Assembly (NCBI GenBank): GCA_937129385.1
Contig: CAKZNC010000042.1
Coordinates: 1-45,087, forward strand
Length of the DNA: 45,087 nucleotides
Reading direction: 5' to 3'
DNA from: an uncultured Bacteroidota bacterium
GTDB lineage: Bacteria > Bacteroidota > Bacteroidia > Bacteroidales > GCA-2748055
Made by a program: the position numbers and the translations under genes. Position 1 is the first letter of the stretch. Each line of letters opens with the position of its first letter. Below, in pieces: positions 25,282 through 34,343 of this stretch. The notes below the pieces were generated by a model, which saw only the letters and a list, made by a program, of their open reading frames with translations, was not told the origin of the DNA and ran no database searches.

Positions 25282-27662
25282 AGGTGTTGGTAGTATTTGG
25301 TTTGAAATCCGATGTTGTCAATATAGAGCATCCCCTTTTCACCCTGGTCGAATACCAGGTGGATCGATCTGAGCTCCCTGAGGTCCAGGGAGGGGTTCCG
25401 GGAAGTGAAATGTTCTGTTCCGACAGAGATGAACTGGGGAATCGGCTCTGCCGCCCCCTCTCCGCCAAAGATCTTCAGTTTATATATGTGAGGCACAACA
25501 GGCGGGGAGACCGGGAAATGGTCCAGGGTGGAGACGATGGCTGAATCACCCTGCGCATCCACCAGGCAGATACTGAATCCGATGGCTGTCGGATCTGTCT
25601 CTTCACCGTCGTCCTGCTGCTCAGCGTTCTCTGCTCCCTTCGCCTGGTCCGGCATCATATCCTGCTCCTCCTCATCCATTGCACCAAAGCGGTCGCCCGG
25701 ATCCTCGTCAATCCCTGTCACATCGATCCTAAGGCTGGACAAACTGTCGGGAAGAACCATTCCGTGGGGAAGGGTGATCGAGTATGTTCCCGCATCCTGG
25801 TACCCGGCATTGTTCCAACCGATACAAACTGCACTGGATCCAATCTGCCCTTTGTTGAGCCATGCATCCTGTTCGCTGACAACGGCCAGATGAGAAAACC
25901 GGATCTGCACCCCCGGCAGAGAGCCTGTCGTCAGGTCGATGTCCTCTTCATAATCGGCCAGGATGATGTTACTATTATCCATGAACTGGTTCACGAAACG
26001 GGTTGATGGCAGCCATTCCGCGCCGGTCCGGTAGTCAGCCATCAGTGGCAGGTATGCGTCATGGTTACCAATGGATGCCTTCGCGAAAGCGGTAATGTAG
26101 ACCAGGGCAACCTGCTGCTGGTCCTCGCCCGACAGGAGTCTCCGCCGGTTCAGCAACATTCCGTTGGGAAAACCAACATCGTTGTCTCCCCAGGAGGTAT
26201 TGAACTGACCATGGTTGGCGTTTTCGATGTAGAGTCCCGCCTTGAAATGGTAGACCGAATCGGTGAACCGGATCCTGTTCATCTGGGCCAGTCCTGAATA
26301 GGATTCCAGGTCGGCATCCATCGACCCTTGCAGGGAAAGGTAATTTACGTTTTGAAGCGGTGTGGGCCTGTTGGCGGGCTTATACTGACCATCCACCTGG
26401 GCGATCGCCACGATTCCCCTGATGCCAAAATCGAATTCAAATTCCCGGGAGGCATCTTCAGGGTAAAAGGGCAATTGGTTGAAACATGCTGCAATATTCA
26501 CGGCTTCGCCTCCCCGGGAGTGACCGACCAGGATCACATTTCCGATATCGGTTTTCCTGTAGAGGGGGGACCCGGGATCTTCACCCCACTCCCTGATCAG
26601 CTCAAGGTGTTTCAGGAGTATCCATCCCCGGGCATCGTTCTCCTCGGAAAGGGAATGGCTAAAATTGGTCATCCCGTGGTTCAGGAAATTCTGATCTGCC
26701 GAAACGGTCATAAAACCATGTGATGCCAGGTGCTCCCCGAGGTATTCGTACCCTGCATCTGAAAAATCACGGTCGAAATGATTCCCGTGCACGATCAGGA
26801 CCACCGGGAAGGGTCCTGATCCCTCCGGCATCCAGATCCGACCGTTCAGGGGCAGACTGTCAGGACCAAAACCCCAGTAAAGGGTTCGCAGCTTTCCCGC
26901 AAGCTTGTCCCAGCCATCAATGAAGGCAGATCCATCCACCGACCCGGAAACCATGTCAGCCTCACCTGCAAATTCCTCCCTGTATCGGTCTGTCCCCACA
27001 CCGTAGGTCATGTAAACAGTTTCAAACGGACCCGGCATTGAGGGGTCATCGGCATTCAATTGCTCAGGGAGGGATGTTGCATCGAAACTGAAATCCTCAC
27101 TGGCTTGTACCGGCGGACCGGGATAAGCCAGGAAAAAAGTGGCGATCAACAGGTTGCAGCTGCCGATGGTAAGGAAAAATACATTGACAAGTTTTTTGAA
27201 CCTGGGATATGACTTCCAGTTTTGGCTGGAGATATTGGAAAGGGCTCCAAAGATAAAGACAAAGGTGAACAACATGTAGAAGAGCAGTACCAGCAATGCT
27301 TTGAAGGAAAATGAGAAGTAAACGAAGAAAATTGCCCCGGCGGCAAACAGGAGCCAGCTCGCACCTGATGGGATTCGAGAGGCAACCTTGATTCCTGTTT
27401 TAATCATTGCCCCAACCATCAAAGGAAAGATGATGAACAAGATCAGGGCGACAATCAGCCAGGTACCGGTCACGTCTCCTGCAATAACTCCGAGGTAACC
27501 TGACATGAAAAGAAGCAGGACGAGCACGGCTGATGCCGTGATCCATCTCCAGTTCCTTTCTGAAAGTACGAAATTCGTTCTCCTGAAACGATCCAGTCGG
27601 GCAGCTGCATATTTGAACCAGGCGAAGAAATTCCGTATGGCATCTCTGAGGGTACGGCTCAT
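25278..27662 (-). CDS. Membrane-anchored alpha/beta hydrolase with C-terminal beta domain
   Basis: 794 residues. Five hydrophobic helices at about 40-62, 67-89, 101-120, 122-142 and 160-181 anchor it; the rest should face the periplasm. The alpha/beta hydrolase domain (about 215-550) has the oxyanion region VLIVHGNHFD, nucleophile Ser382 in GHSRGGEA and probable His484 in IENANHGQFN; Asp449 or Asp451 may complete the triad. The chlorophyllase/PETase-like elbow GHSRGG suggests an ester or lipid substrate. The C-terminal region (about 560-794) is beta-rich, ends like a carbohydrate- or ligand-binding sandwich (LHLVF-type strand, MLYIDNIGFQTKYY) and is interrupted by a very acidic loop (DEEEQDMMPDQ, then EQQDDGEETDP). 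It is translationally coupled to the GH5 lipoprotein by a 4-base overlap, pointing to a shared substrate such as an esterified glycan. Confidence 0.8.
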   Translation of the reverse strand: MSRTLRDAIRNFFAWFKYAAARLDRFRRTNFVLSERNWRWITASAVLVLLLFMSGYLGVIAGDVTGTWLIVALILFIIFPLMVGAMIKTGIKVASRIPSGASWLLFAAGAIFFVYFSFSFKALLVLLFYMLFTFVFIFGALSNISSQNWKSYPRFKKLVNVFFLTIGSCNLLIATFFLAYPGPPVQASEDFSFDATSLPEQLNADDPSMPGPFETVYMTYGVGTDRYREEFAGEADMVSGSVDGSAFIDGWDKLAGKLRTLYWGFGPDSLPLNGRIWMPEGSGPFPVVLIVHGNHFDRDFSDAGYEYLGEHLASHGFMTVSADQNFLNHGMTNFSHSLSEENDARGWILLKHLELIREWGEDPGSPLYRKTDIGNVILVGHSRGGEAVNIAACFNQLPFYPEDASREFEFDFGIRGIVAIAQVDGQYKPANRPTPLQNVNYLSLQGSMDADLESYSGLAQMNRIRFTDSVYHFKAGLYIENANHGQFNTSWGDNDVGFPNGMLLNRRRLLSGEDQQQVALVYITAFAKASIGNHDAYLPLMADYRTGAEWLPSTRFVNQFMDNSNIILADYEEDIDLTTGSLPGVQIRFSHLAVVSEQDAWLNKGQIGSSAVCIGWNNAGYQDAGTYSITLPHGMVLPDSLSSLRIDVTGIDEDPGDRFGAMDEEEQDMMPDQAKGAENAEQQDDGEETDPTAIGFSICLVDAQGDSAIVSTLDHFPVSPPVVPHIYKLKIFGGEGAAEPIPQFISVGTEHFTSRNPSLDLRELRSIHLVFDQGEKGMLYIDNIGFQTKYYQHL

Positions 27663-27803
27663 AGGCGGGTATTTGCAGTTTTATCCACAGCTGGTGATCG
27701 GCTCAGGCAAATATGGTAAAAAAAACAACAGGTTGCAATATGCAAGCAGACTGCACCTGAGTATTTTGCGGCGGCCAGGGAATAAGACCCTGCCAACCCA
27801 AAG

Positions 27804-27840
27804 AAAAAAAAAGCCGCTCTTTCGAACGGCTTTTTTAATT
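27804..27840 (-). terminator. Intrinsic terminator of the oxidoreductase gene
   Basis: On the minus strand: AAAAAAGCCG, a 10-base loop region (TTCGAAAGAG), CGGC, then a run of nine T and CTTT. It lies 16 bases past the stop of the Gfo/Idh/MocA gene and isolates that gene from the hydrolase gene downstream. Confidence 0.8.
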
Positions 27841-27855
27841 TCAGTCAGGCAGGTC

Positions 27856-29349
27856 CTACATCAGTTCCCAGCCATCCCTGTATTCGTGCTTGATCATCTC
27901 CTCTGCAAACTGCTTTGCATTGATGGTTTCATGCTGCGTGTCGAAGCTTGGGTGACCGTTGTGGATGGTAAATGTATCCGATTTAACGATCCTCACTTCG
28001 TCCTTATCCGAGATGTTCTTGATCTTCATTGCTTCACCGTCCCACTGGAGTTCACGTTTCAGATCCTGCAGGCGAACTGCGAGGTTCCCCATCACGACCA
28101 TTTCATTCAGTGGTCCAGAGTAATTGAAGTTTGAGCTTGCTTCCACCCTGTTCTCCGGGCTCTCTTTACATGCTCTTACCCAATCCATTTCGTGTGAAGT
28201 TTCGATTCGGCGAAGGACCTTCGGAGCTTTGTACTCCTTGGTTTCTTCCTTACCTCCTACCCAGAGCCTTGGGTTTGCACCGTAGCATCCGCACATGATC
28301 TTCCCTTTCTTACCTTCGAAGACCACGCCACCGCTCCAGTCGCCCATCATCTCACCGTCCTTGAGTTCCGGCATTCTTTCAGGCATCATTCCGCCATCGT
28401 ACCAGGTCACATGTACAGCCGGCATTTTCATTTTTCCTTTTTTCTCTCTTGCAGGGAACCTGTAATGCACAACTTCAGATTGCGGTGCACTTTCGGTATT
28501 GAACTGTGTAGAGCTGCCCTGCACTGAATCGGGATGTCCAAGTTGCAGACCCATGAATACCGGGTCGAGGATGTGACATGCCATGTCGCCAAGTGCTCCT
28601 GTTCCATAGTCCCACCAGCCTCTCCAGTTCCAGGGTGTATAGGCTTCATGGTAAGGCCTCATTTTTGCAGGTCCTATAAAGAGGTCCCAGTCAAGTGTTT
28701 CGGGTACCCACATTCCGTTTTCAGGACGTTCCAGTCCCTGTGGCCAGATCGGCCTGTTGGTCCATGCATGTACACGTTCCACTTCACCAATGGCGCCGTC
28801 CCACATCCACTCGCACATGGTCCTCACTCCTTCGCCGGAATTTCCCTGGTTCCCCATCTGGGTGGCCACTTTGTTTTCCGCTGCTTCGAGGCGCAGCATA
28901 CGTGATTCATAAACCGTATGTGTCAATGGCTTCTGGACATACACATGTTTGCCATTTTGGATGGCCTGCATCGCCGTGATCGCATGCGTATGGTCTGGTG
29001 TGGCAACGACAACTGCATCGATCGTGTCCATCATGTCATCGTACATTTTCCTGTAATCCTTGTAGCGCTTGGCATTCGGATAGTCCTCAAAAGTTCCTTT
29101 GGAATATGCCCAGTCTACATCACAAAGGGCTACAATATTCTGAGATTTCAGGTTATTGATGTTTGAGTGTCCCATCCCGCCGATGCCGATACCGGCAATA
29201 TTGAGTTTATCGCTGGGTGCCGTACGCCCCCTGGCACTGATGACTCCACTTGGAAGGATGGTCAGACCCGCAGCTGCAGCTGCAGATGTTGCAACAAACT
29301 TTCTCCTCGAAACTTTGTTCTCTACCTGTTTTTGTTCAGGTTTTTTCAT
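27856..29349 (-). CDS. Tat-exported Gfo/Idh/MocA-family oxidoreductase
   Basis: 497 residues. A Tat signal (SRRKFVATSAAAAAGLTIL, residues 14-32) sends the folded, NAD(P)-loaded enzyme to the periplasm. The Rossmann fold starts at about 49 (LNIAGIGIGGMGHSNI) with ALCDVDW as strand 2, VVVATPDHTH and the family motif YVQKPLTH (Lys140-Pro141). The C-terminal alpha/beta domain holds YGTGALGDMACHILD, whose His is the usual catalytic residue, and many Trp and Met around the sugar pocket (WNWRGWWDYG). Secreted members in Bacteroidota act on glycosides, for example by oxidising a sugar hydroxyl to the 3-keto form or as GH109-type enzymes. Which of these applies is unknown. It is monocistronic, with a strong terminator downstream. 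The sequence uses a Gln (VQKP) where many homologues have Glu. Confidence 0.9.
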   Translation of the reverse strand: MKKPEQKQVENKVSRRKFVATSAAAAAGLTILPSGVISARGRTAPSDKLNIAGIGIGGMGHSNINNLKSQNIVALCDVDWAYSKGTFEDYPNAKRYKDYRKMYDDMMDTIDAVVVATPDHTHAITAMQAIQNGKHVYVQKPLTHTVYESRMLRLEAAENKVATQMGNQGNSGEGVRTMCEWMWDGAIGEVERVHAWTNRPIWPQGLERPENGMWVPETLDWDLFIGPAKMRPYHEAYTPWNWRGWWDYGTGALGDMACHILDPVFMGLQLGHPDSVQGSSTQFNTESAPQSEVVHYRFPAREKKGKMKMPAVHVTWYDGGMMPERMPELKDGEMMGDWSGGVVFEGKKGKIMCGCYGANPRLWVGGKEETKEYKAPKVLRRIETSHEMDWVRACKESPENRVEASSNFNYSGPLNEMVVMGNLAVRLQDLKRELQWDGEAMKIKNISDKDEVRIVKSDTFTIHNGHPSFDTQHETINAKQFAEEMIKHEYRDGWELM

Positions 29350-29471
29350 GGTAATTGGTTTTTATTAATTGGTAATTAATCGATGATCTTCTTGCTGTAG
29401 AACAAGGGATGAAAGTTAACAATTCAGTTTAAAAAATCCTAAACAATGCTGCTTCTCCGTTTCAGCTTGCT

Positions 29472-29479
29472 TATCTTTG
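29472..29479 (+). promoter_or_regulatory. Bacteroidota -7 promoter element of the AlbA_2 gene
   Basis: TATCTTTG, an exact TAnnTTTG, in the 195-base gap between the divergent oxidoreductase and AlbA_2 genes. Transcription near 29486 would leave a leader of about 60 bases before ATG 29545. No clear -33 box. Confidence 0.5.
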
Positions 29480-29544
29480 CATCAACAAGGAATTGTAGTT
29501 CATCAATTTACACATTCTGCCCCGACAACAATTTTCCTTTGTAA

Positions 29545-30198
29545 ATGCGAGATGATGAGAAATATATCAGTGATCTGATCGCCGATGGAGAGCATCAGCG
29601 GCAGGATTTTAAATTTGAGATCACCAGTTCAAAAAAGATCGCCAGGACCCTGGTGGCGTTTGCCAACACCGATGGGGGACGCCTGTTGATCGGGGTAAAA
29701 GACAATGGCAGAATCAAGGGGATCATTTCCGATGAAGAATTTTACATGATCGATGCAGCGGCCTCCATGTACTGCAGGCCCGAGGTTCCCTTCAGGGGCA
29801 ACAGGCGTGAGGCAGAGGGAAAAACAATCCTGGAGATCAATGTTGAACCCTCGGAAAAAAGACCGCATTATGCCCAGGACGACCGGGGCAAGTGGGTGGC
29901 CTACCACAGGGTGCGGGACAATAATTTCCTGGCCGATTACATCCTCCTGCAGGTGTGGAAACGCGAAAAACGCTCCAGTGGGACGTTCATCGCATATTCT
30001 GAAAATGAAAAAAAGGTACTGGAGGTTCTGGATCTTAATGAATCGGCCGATTTTGACACCCTGAAACAGGAGACCTCGCTGGGAAAAAAAGCACTTCAGA
30101 ACATCCTGATCAACCTGGTCTCCCTGGGTGCCTTGAAGATGGAATTCCCTGAGGAAAAAACCATTTTTCTGCCTGATGATCCACAGCAATACATTTAA
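29545..30198 (+). CDS. AlbA_2 (Schlafen-type) domain putative transcriptional regulator
   Basis: 217 residues. The N-terminal AlbA_2 domain (about 10-120) is recognised from EHQRQDFKFEITSSKKIART, then VAFANTDGGRLLIGVKDNGRIKGI and the closing KTILEINVEPSEKRPHYA. These domains bind nucleic acid; full-length relatives with an ATPase-like C-terminus are often called transcriptional regulators. Here the protein is short: after a hinge it ends with a winged-helix-like segment (about 150-205; KKVLEVLDLNESADFDTL, then GKKALQNILINLVSLGALK). The target is unknown. It is convergent with the PurQ-like gene, with 82 bases between, which include a 12-base palindrome TCTCCCGGGAGA. No phage or restriction gene is nearby. 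Confidence 0.82.
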   Translation: MRDDEKYISDLIADGEHQRQDFKFEITSSKKIARTLVAFANTDGGRLLIGVKDNGRIKGIISDEEFYMIDAAASMYCRPEVPFRGNRREAEGKTILEINVEPSEKRPHYAQDDRGKWVAYHRVRDNNFLADYILLQVWKREKRSSGTFIAYSENEKKVLEVLDLNESADFDTLKQETSLGKKALQNILINLVSLGALKMEFPEEKTIFLPDDPQQYI

Positions 30199-30280
30199 AG
30201 GATTCTCCCGGGAGAGCACGAAACATTCAGCGTAAGCCAGAAAACCCGGACAGGCGTACCGTTCAGCATACAAAAAACAG

Positions 30281-30973
30281 CTACTTGGTGAGTTCTCCCA
30301 GGAAGGCACCGAGGATGATGTTCCCGTCGGCTTTACTCCCGAATTCCGATACGGCTCTCTCCGGCTGCGGGATGAGTCCGAATACATTTTTTTCCCGGTT
30401 GCAGACCCCGGCGATATTGTCCGTCGCACCGGTGAAATTGACCGCTTCGGTGATCCTTCCCTCGTAGTCGCAGTAACGGAAAAGGATTTGTCCCTCCTGT
30501 CGCATTCTGACCAGGGTGTCATCGTCGGCACGGTAATTTCCATAGGCGGTTGCGATAGGTGCGCGGTAGATGCCTTCGGGATCCAGTCCGGAGGTCATGT
30601 GGCTCACGTGGTTTTCGGGTTTGAGATATACCTGTCGGCAGATAAATTTCTCTCCACTGTTCTGTTGCAGCTCTCCGGGCAGCAGTCCGGCTTCACTCAG
30701 GAAACGGAAACCATTGCCGACGCCGACAATCGCACCGCCATTTTTAGCAAATTCGGGTAGGAAATTTAGTGCCGGGGACTCGTCCAGGCAGGATTTTCCT
30801 GGCACGGTATTTTTGCATGGAAAACCGCCCCCGATGAACAGCAGGTCAATGTCGGCGTACGCCTCCTCACGGTACCAGATTTCCCGTACATCCATGTTGA
30901 AGTGATCGCCCAGGATGTGGATCAGCTCAGTATCCCCGTGACCGCCAGGGTATTTTAGCACACCGATCTTCAT
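30281..30973 (-). CDS. PurQ-like class I amidotransferase homologue lacking catalytic Cys and His
   Basis: 230 residues, aligned by eye with PurQ (phosphoribosylformylglycinamidine synthase glutaminase): MKIGVLKYPGG start, NGFRFLSEAGLLPGEL, FICRQVYLKPEN, NIAGVCNREKNVFGL and PERA near the end. In PurQ the nucleophile is the Cys of G-x-C-N-G-F; here it is Gly86 (GVGNGF, codon GGC at 30716-30718). The triad His of PHPER is Gln203 (PQPER); Glu205 is kept. The IAHGEG-type segment reads IATAYGNY. So it should not hydrolyse glutamine, and is best seen as a pseudo-glutaminase that might bind a nucleotide or partner. A longer frame reaches 31126, but the -7 box at 30994-31001 and the family N-terminus support ATG 30973. 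It is divergent from cheR. Confidence 0.82.
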   Translation of the reverse strand: MKIGVLKYPGGHGDTELIHILGDHFNMDVREIWYREEAYADIDLLFIGGGFPCKNTVPGKSCLDESPALNFLPEFAKNGGAIVGVGNGFRFLSEAGLLPGELQQNSGEKFICRQVYLKPENHVSHMTSGLDPEGIYRAPIATAYGNYRADDDTLVRMRQEGQILFRYCDYEGRITEAVNFTGATDNIAGVCNREKNVFGLIPQPERAVSEFGSKADGNIILGAFLGELTK

Positions 30974-30993
30974 GGAAGTGTTGTTGGTCCATT

Positions 30994-31001
30994 CAAAGAT
31001 A
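30994..31001 (-). promoter_or_regulatory. Bacteroidota -7 promoter element of the PurQ-like gene
   Basis: TATCTTTG on the minus strand, an exact TAnnTTTG. Transcription near 30987 leaves about 14 bases before ATG 30973, excluding the longer upstream starts. Confidence 0.5.
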
Positions 31002-31093
31002 TCCATAAAAGTGAGCCGTCCAAACTGTTGGATTGCAGAAAATACATCCCTGCCAATTCGCTGGCCGACGTTTGGTGTTCGCCGAGAAATCAT

Positions 31094-31101
31094 TAGATTT
31101 A
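31094..31101 (+). promoter_or_regulatory. Possible -7 element of the cheR-led operon
   Basis: TAGATTTA matches seven of eight positions of TAnnTTTG and lies 18 bases before the cheR ATG. It is the best candidate promoter for the signalling operon, but an inexact match. Confidence 0.3.
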
Positions 31102-31119
31102 CAATGACGATGCGCGTGC

Positions 31120-31986
31120 ATGGCAATCAACGAAAAAGATATCGGGGAAAGGGATATCCGGCTGTTCCAGGAGACCATCAGTGAATATTCCGATTATGAT
31201 TTCAGTGACTACTCGGCCAACTCCCTGAGGAGAAGGCTGAACAGGATACTGGACAGCTATGGTTCGGATTTTGATCGCCTGATTGAAACGATCCGGACCG
31301 ACGAAGAGGCGCTTGAGGAGATCGTTAAAAAGATCACCGTCAGCACCACCGAATTGTTCCGGGATCCGACGATCTGGCAGCACATCATCCAAAAGGTGTT
31401 TCCCCGGTTCAAATTGCATTCGTCGATCAACATCTGGCATTCGGGTTGTTCCACGGGACAGGAGGTCTATTCCATGATGATCGCGCTGGACCAGTTCGGA
31501 CTGCTGGAAAGGGCGAACATCTATGCCAGCGATATCAATTCCGATGTGATGAAGATTGCAAAGAAGGGTGACTACAGACTGCGTTTCAACAGGGAGTACA
31601 TCAGCAACTTCAACGATGTGTTTTCACCCGGTATGTCTGAGGCGACCGGGCAGCAGTTCAAAACCCATGAAAAATACCTGAAGATCAATGAATCGCGTGA
31701 CCTGATCCAGATGAAGGAGTTTTTACGGTCCAAACCTGTGTATAAGAAAATCGACCTGGTAAAGGATGACAATCTTTTTTTTCTGAATTTTGACATCATC
31801 ATGTGCCGGAACGTGATCATCTATTTCAATTATGAGCTTCAGAACAAGGTACTGCGCCTGTTTCACCGAAGCATGCGGGAAAGTGGATGCCTGGTCCTTG
31901 GTCTTCATGAATCGATCATCGGTCCGGGTACAAAATATTTCCAGAAACAGAACAATTACTATGTCAGAATGAAAAAGGATGCCTGA
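31120..31986 (+). CDS. cheR: CheR-type protein-glutamate methyltransferase
   Basis: 288 residues, full length. Transfers methyl from S-adenosylmethionine to glutamate side chains, classically in chemoreceptors. The N-terminal helical domain (about 10-75) ends with TVSTTELFRDP (73-83). The cofactor motif is WHSGCSTGQEVYS (106-118), and the conserved ASDIN and CRNVIIYF segments follow. It opens a tight plus-strand series: the next gene starts at once and CheB follows. No chemoreceptor, CheA or CheW is encoded in the window, so the substrate is probably one of the coiled-coil sensors of the same operon (inference). It diverges from the PurQ-like gene, with 146 bases between the start codons. Confidence 0.92.
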   Translation: MAINEKDIGERDIRLFQETISEYSDYDFSDYSANSLRRRLNRILDSYGSDFDRLIETIRTDEEALEEIVKKITVSTTELFRDPTIWQHIIQKVFPRFKLHSSINIWHSGCSTGQEVYSMMIALDQFGLLERANIYASDINSDVMKIAKKGDYRLRFNREYISNFNDVFSPGMSEATGQQFKTHEKYLKINESRDLIQMKEFLRSKPVYKKIDLVKDDNLFFLNFDIIMCRNVIIYFNYELQNKVLRLFHRSMRESGCLVLGLHESIIGPGTKYFQKQNNYYVRMKKDA

Positions 31987-31987
31987 G

Positions 31988-34324
31988 ATGAGTTTGGCCG
32001 ACCGCATATCTGTAAAGGCAAGGTTTTTCTACCTGATCGTGATCATTGTACTTTTCACATTGATCTCGGGGCTGACACTCCTGCATACGCTCAACGCTGT
32101 TGAAGGATTGCGGGAGCTGGAGAATGGATTCGAAAGCAATTTCGACAGGGTCCACCGCATCGATCACCAGCTGGAGGAGCTTTATGTGTCACTGGCCGAC
32201 AGCACCAGGGGGAGCAGTGCTGAGATAGCTGCACTGGATGAAAGTCTCACAACCTTCAGGAGTGAGCTGCACAGGCTGACGCAGAACGAGTGGATGCGTC
32301 AATCGTCTGATATCCAGTCGGCTACCGCTAAGACTCTCAAATACATCAATGTGCTTGAAGGGGTAGCCAAAGACCAGTCATCCGGCAAATTTCCTCCCGA
32401 AGAATCGTTCGATGTGGTTCACACCCGTTACATCGACCCGGTGATCAGGTTGCGCACAGAGATCCGGGAACAAATGTTCGACACAACATTCCGTCTTCAG
32501 CGGAGGTACGCATTCAACCTCTTCATCGTACTTTTCCTCAGCCTGCTCTCGATCACCTTGTTCTTCTCTGTAAACGAGATCAGCAATTACCGGAATATAA
32601 GCAGACTGAGGCGTTTCTCTGATGATCTTGACAGGGGAAACCGGAAGAAGAAGATCCACTTGTCGGGTGCCGCTGAATTCACTGAGATCTCGGCGAAGCT
32701 GAACAGTTTCCTGGAAAAGCAAAAACAGAAAGCCCGGTTCCTGAAGACCATTGCTGAAGGTGGAGAGACCGGTTCCATGAGGACCGGGGAAGAGGACATC
32801 CTGGGCAACGAGATCAGGGTCCTGGCCGATCACCTGCAAACGATCCGGCATGAAGAGACGTTAAGACAAAATGAGGACCAGAAGCAGCACTGGATGTCGG
32901 ATGGTATCGCAGAATTTGCCGAGATCCTGCGGTCGGAACGTGAAAATGCAAAGGAACTCTCTTTCCTGGTCATACAAAAACTGGTCACCTACCTGGGTGT
33001 GGAGATGGGTACGATCTTCCTGACCTCCGACACTGTGGGGAACCGGGATCACCTGGAGACCATTGCAGCATATGCATACGATCGCCGTAAATATATCGAC
33101 CGAACCTTTGCATTTGGAGAGGGTTTGCCGGGAACATGTGCGGTTGAACAGGAGAAGATCTACATCGATGATATTCCTGAGGATTACAGTGATGTGATTT
33201 CCGGGGTCGGGCAGACACGACCGCGCTATGTGCTGCTGGTGCCGTTAAAGATCGAAAACGAGATCCTGGGGATCCTGGAGCTGGCATCCTTCCGGAAGAT
33301 CGAACCCTTTGAACTGGACTTTGTGGACCAGCTTGCAGACAGCATTGCCTCCACCCTGAATGCTGTGAAGACCAATGAACGTACCGCTTCCCTTCTCCGG
33401 CAATCACAGGAGCAGGCCGAAAAACTGCTTCGGCAGGAGGAGGAGATGAAGCTGAACCTGGAGAAGCTCGAAAAAGCGCAGGTGGAATCACAGAAGAAGG
33501 AGTCGGAGATCACCGGCATACTGAATGCCATGAACGAATCCTCCCTTGTGGCAGAATATAACCTGAATGGCCGGTTTACCCATGTCAATGAAAAGTTCCT
33601 CGAGCTGCTTGAATCACCGGCAGAGATGATCCTGGGAAAACACCATACCGAATTTGCCATCGTTGACCGATATTCGGAAGGGTATAAAAAATTCTGGAAA
33701 GAGCTGAAGGAGGGAAAGAGCATTTCCAGGGAGGAGCTGTTCCGCCTCTTCTCAGGAAAGGAGATCTGGTTACAGCAGACCTACACGCCGATCCGGAACC
33801 AGGAGGGGGAGATCTTCAAAATACTGAACATTGCCGTGGATATTTCGCGGGCAAAAAAGCAACAGGAGCACCTGGAGCAGCAAGCTGCTGAAATTAACAG
33901 GCAGAAACAGGAGATGGAGAGCCTGGACGAAGCCGTGAACAGTTCGATCATCAAGGCGGAGCTTGACCAGGAAGGAATCATCCTGGATATAAATGTTAAT
34001 TTCGAGGCTACTACAGGGTTGAACAGGAAGGAGATCCTGGGAAGAAACAACCGGCTGTTCCTGAAGGATGCGGAGAAGGAGCAATTCGACAGGATCTGGC
34101 AGGAGATGCTCAGGGGAAAGACATGGGAGGGGGCCACACGGCGGACAAAACCCACGGGAGAAGAGGTATGGCTCATGTCGACCTATTCTCCGGTGAAGAA
34201 CGAAGAGGGTGTGATCTACAAGATCTACATGCTTGCGCAGGATATTACAGAGAAGAAATTGAAGTACCAGCTGCTTGAAGAGGCCAACAGGGAGATCGAA
34301 CGCCTCAGGAGCGATTCAAATTAG
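31988..34324 (+). CDS. Membrane sensor with GAF and two PAS domains, no output domain
   Basis: 778 residues from ATG 31988; ATG 31979, inside cheR, is also in frame. Numbering below uses the longer form. Two membrane helices (17-37 and 180-199) flank a helical periplasmic domain of about 140 residues. A HAMP-like segment (about 200-250) leads to a GAF domain (about 320-465; FGEGLPGTCAVEQ, RPRYVLLVPLKIENEILGIL). A Glu/Gln-rich coiled coil (466-512; RQSQEQAEKLLRQEEEMKLN) precedes PAS 1 (about 512-635). A second coiled coil and PAS 2 (about 655-770) end the protein. There is no kinase, cyclase, MCP signalling or helix-turn-helix domain, so it must signal through a partner. The coiled coils between CheR and CheB are plausible methylation targets. 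Confidence 0.88.
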   Translation: MSLADRISVKARFFYLIVIIVLFTLISGLTLLHTLNAVEGLRELENGFESNFDRVHRIDHQLEELYVSLADSTRGSSAEIAALDESLTTFRSELHRLTQNEWMRQSSDIQSATAKTLKYINVLEGVAKDQSSGKFPPEESFDVVHTRYIDPVIRLRTEIREQMFDTTFRLQRRYAFNLFIVLFLSLLSITLFFSVNEISNYRNISRLRRFSDDLDRGNRKKKIHLSGAAEFTEISAKLNSFLEKQKQKARFLKTIAEGGETGSMRTGEEDILGNEIRVLADHLQTIRHEETLRQNEDQKQHWMSDGIAEFAEILRSERENAKELSFLVIQKLVTYLGVEMGTIFLTSDTVGNRDHLETIAAYAYDRRKYIDRTFAFGEGLPGTCAVEQEKIYIDDIPEDYSDVISGVGQTRPRYVLLVPLKIENEILGILELASFRKIEPFELDFVDQLADSIASTLNAVKTNERTASLLRQSQEQAEKLLRQEEEMKLNLEKLEKAQVESQKKESEITGILNAMNESSLVAEYNLNGRFTHVNEKFLELLESPAEMILGKHHTEFAIVDRYSEGYKKFWKELKEGKSISREELFRLFSGKEIWLQQTYTPIRNQEGEIFKILNIAVDISRAKKQQEHLEQQAAEINRQKQEMESLDEAVNSSIIKAELDQEGIILDINVNFEATTGLNRKEILGRNNRLFLKDAEKEQFDRIWQEMLRGKTWEGATRRTKPTGEEVWLMSTYSPVKNEEGVIYKIYMLAQDITEKKLKYQLLEEANREIERLRSDSN

Positions 34325-34343
34325 TAATTGGAGAAAATTATAT

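Noticed and set aside
29629-30543. 304-codon minus-strand frame across the AlbA_2 and PurQ-like genes
   Set aside because: Runs through two well-supported genes in another frame and lacks any family feature.
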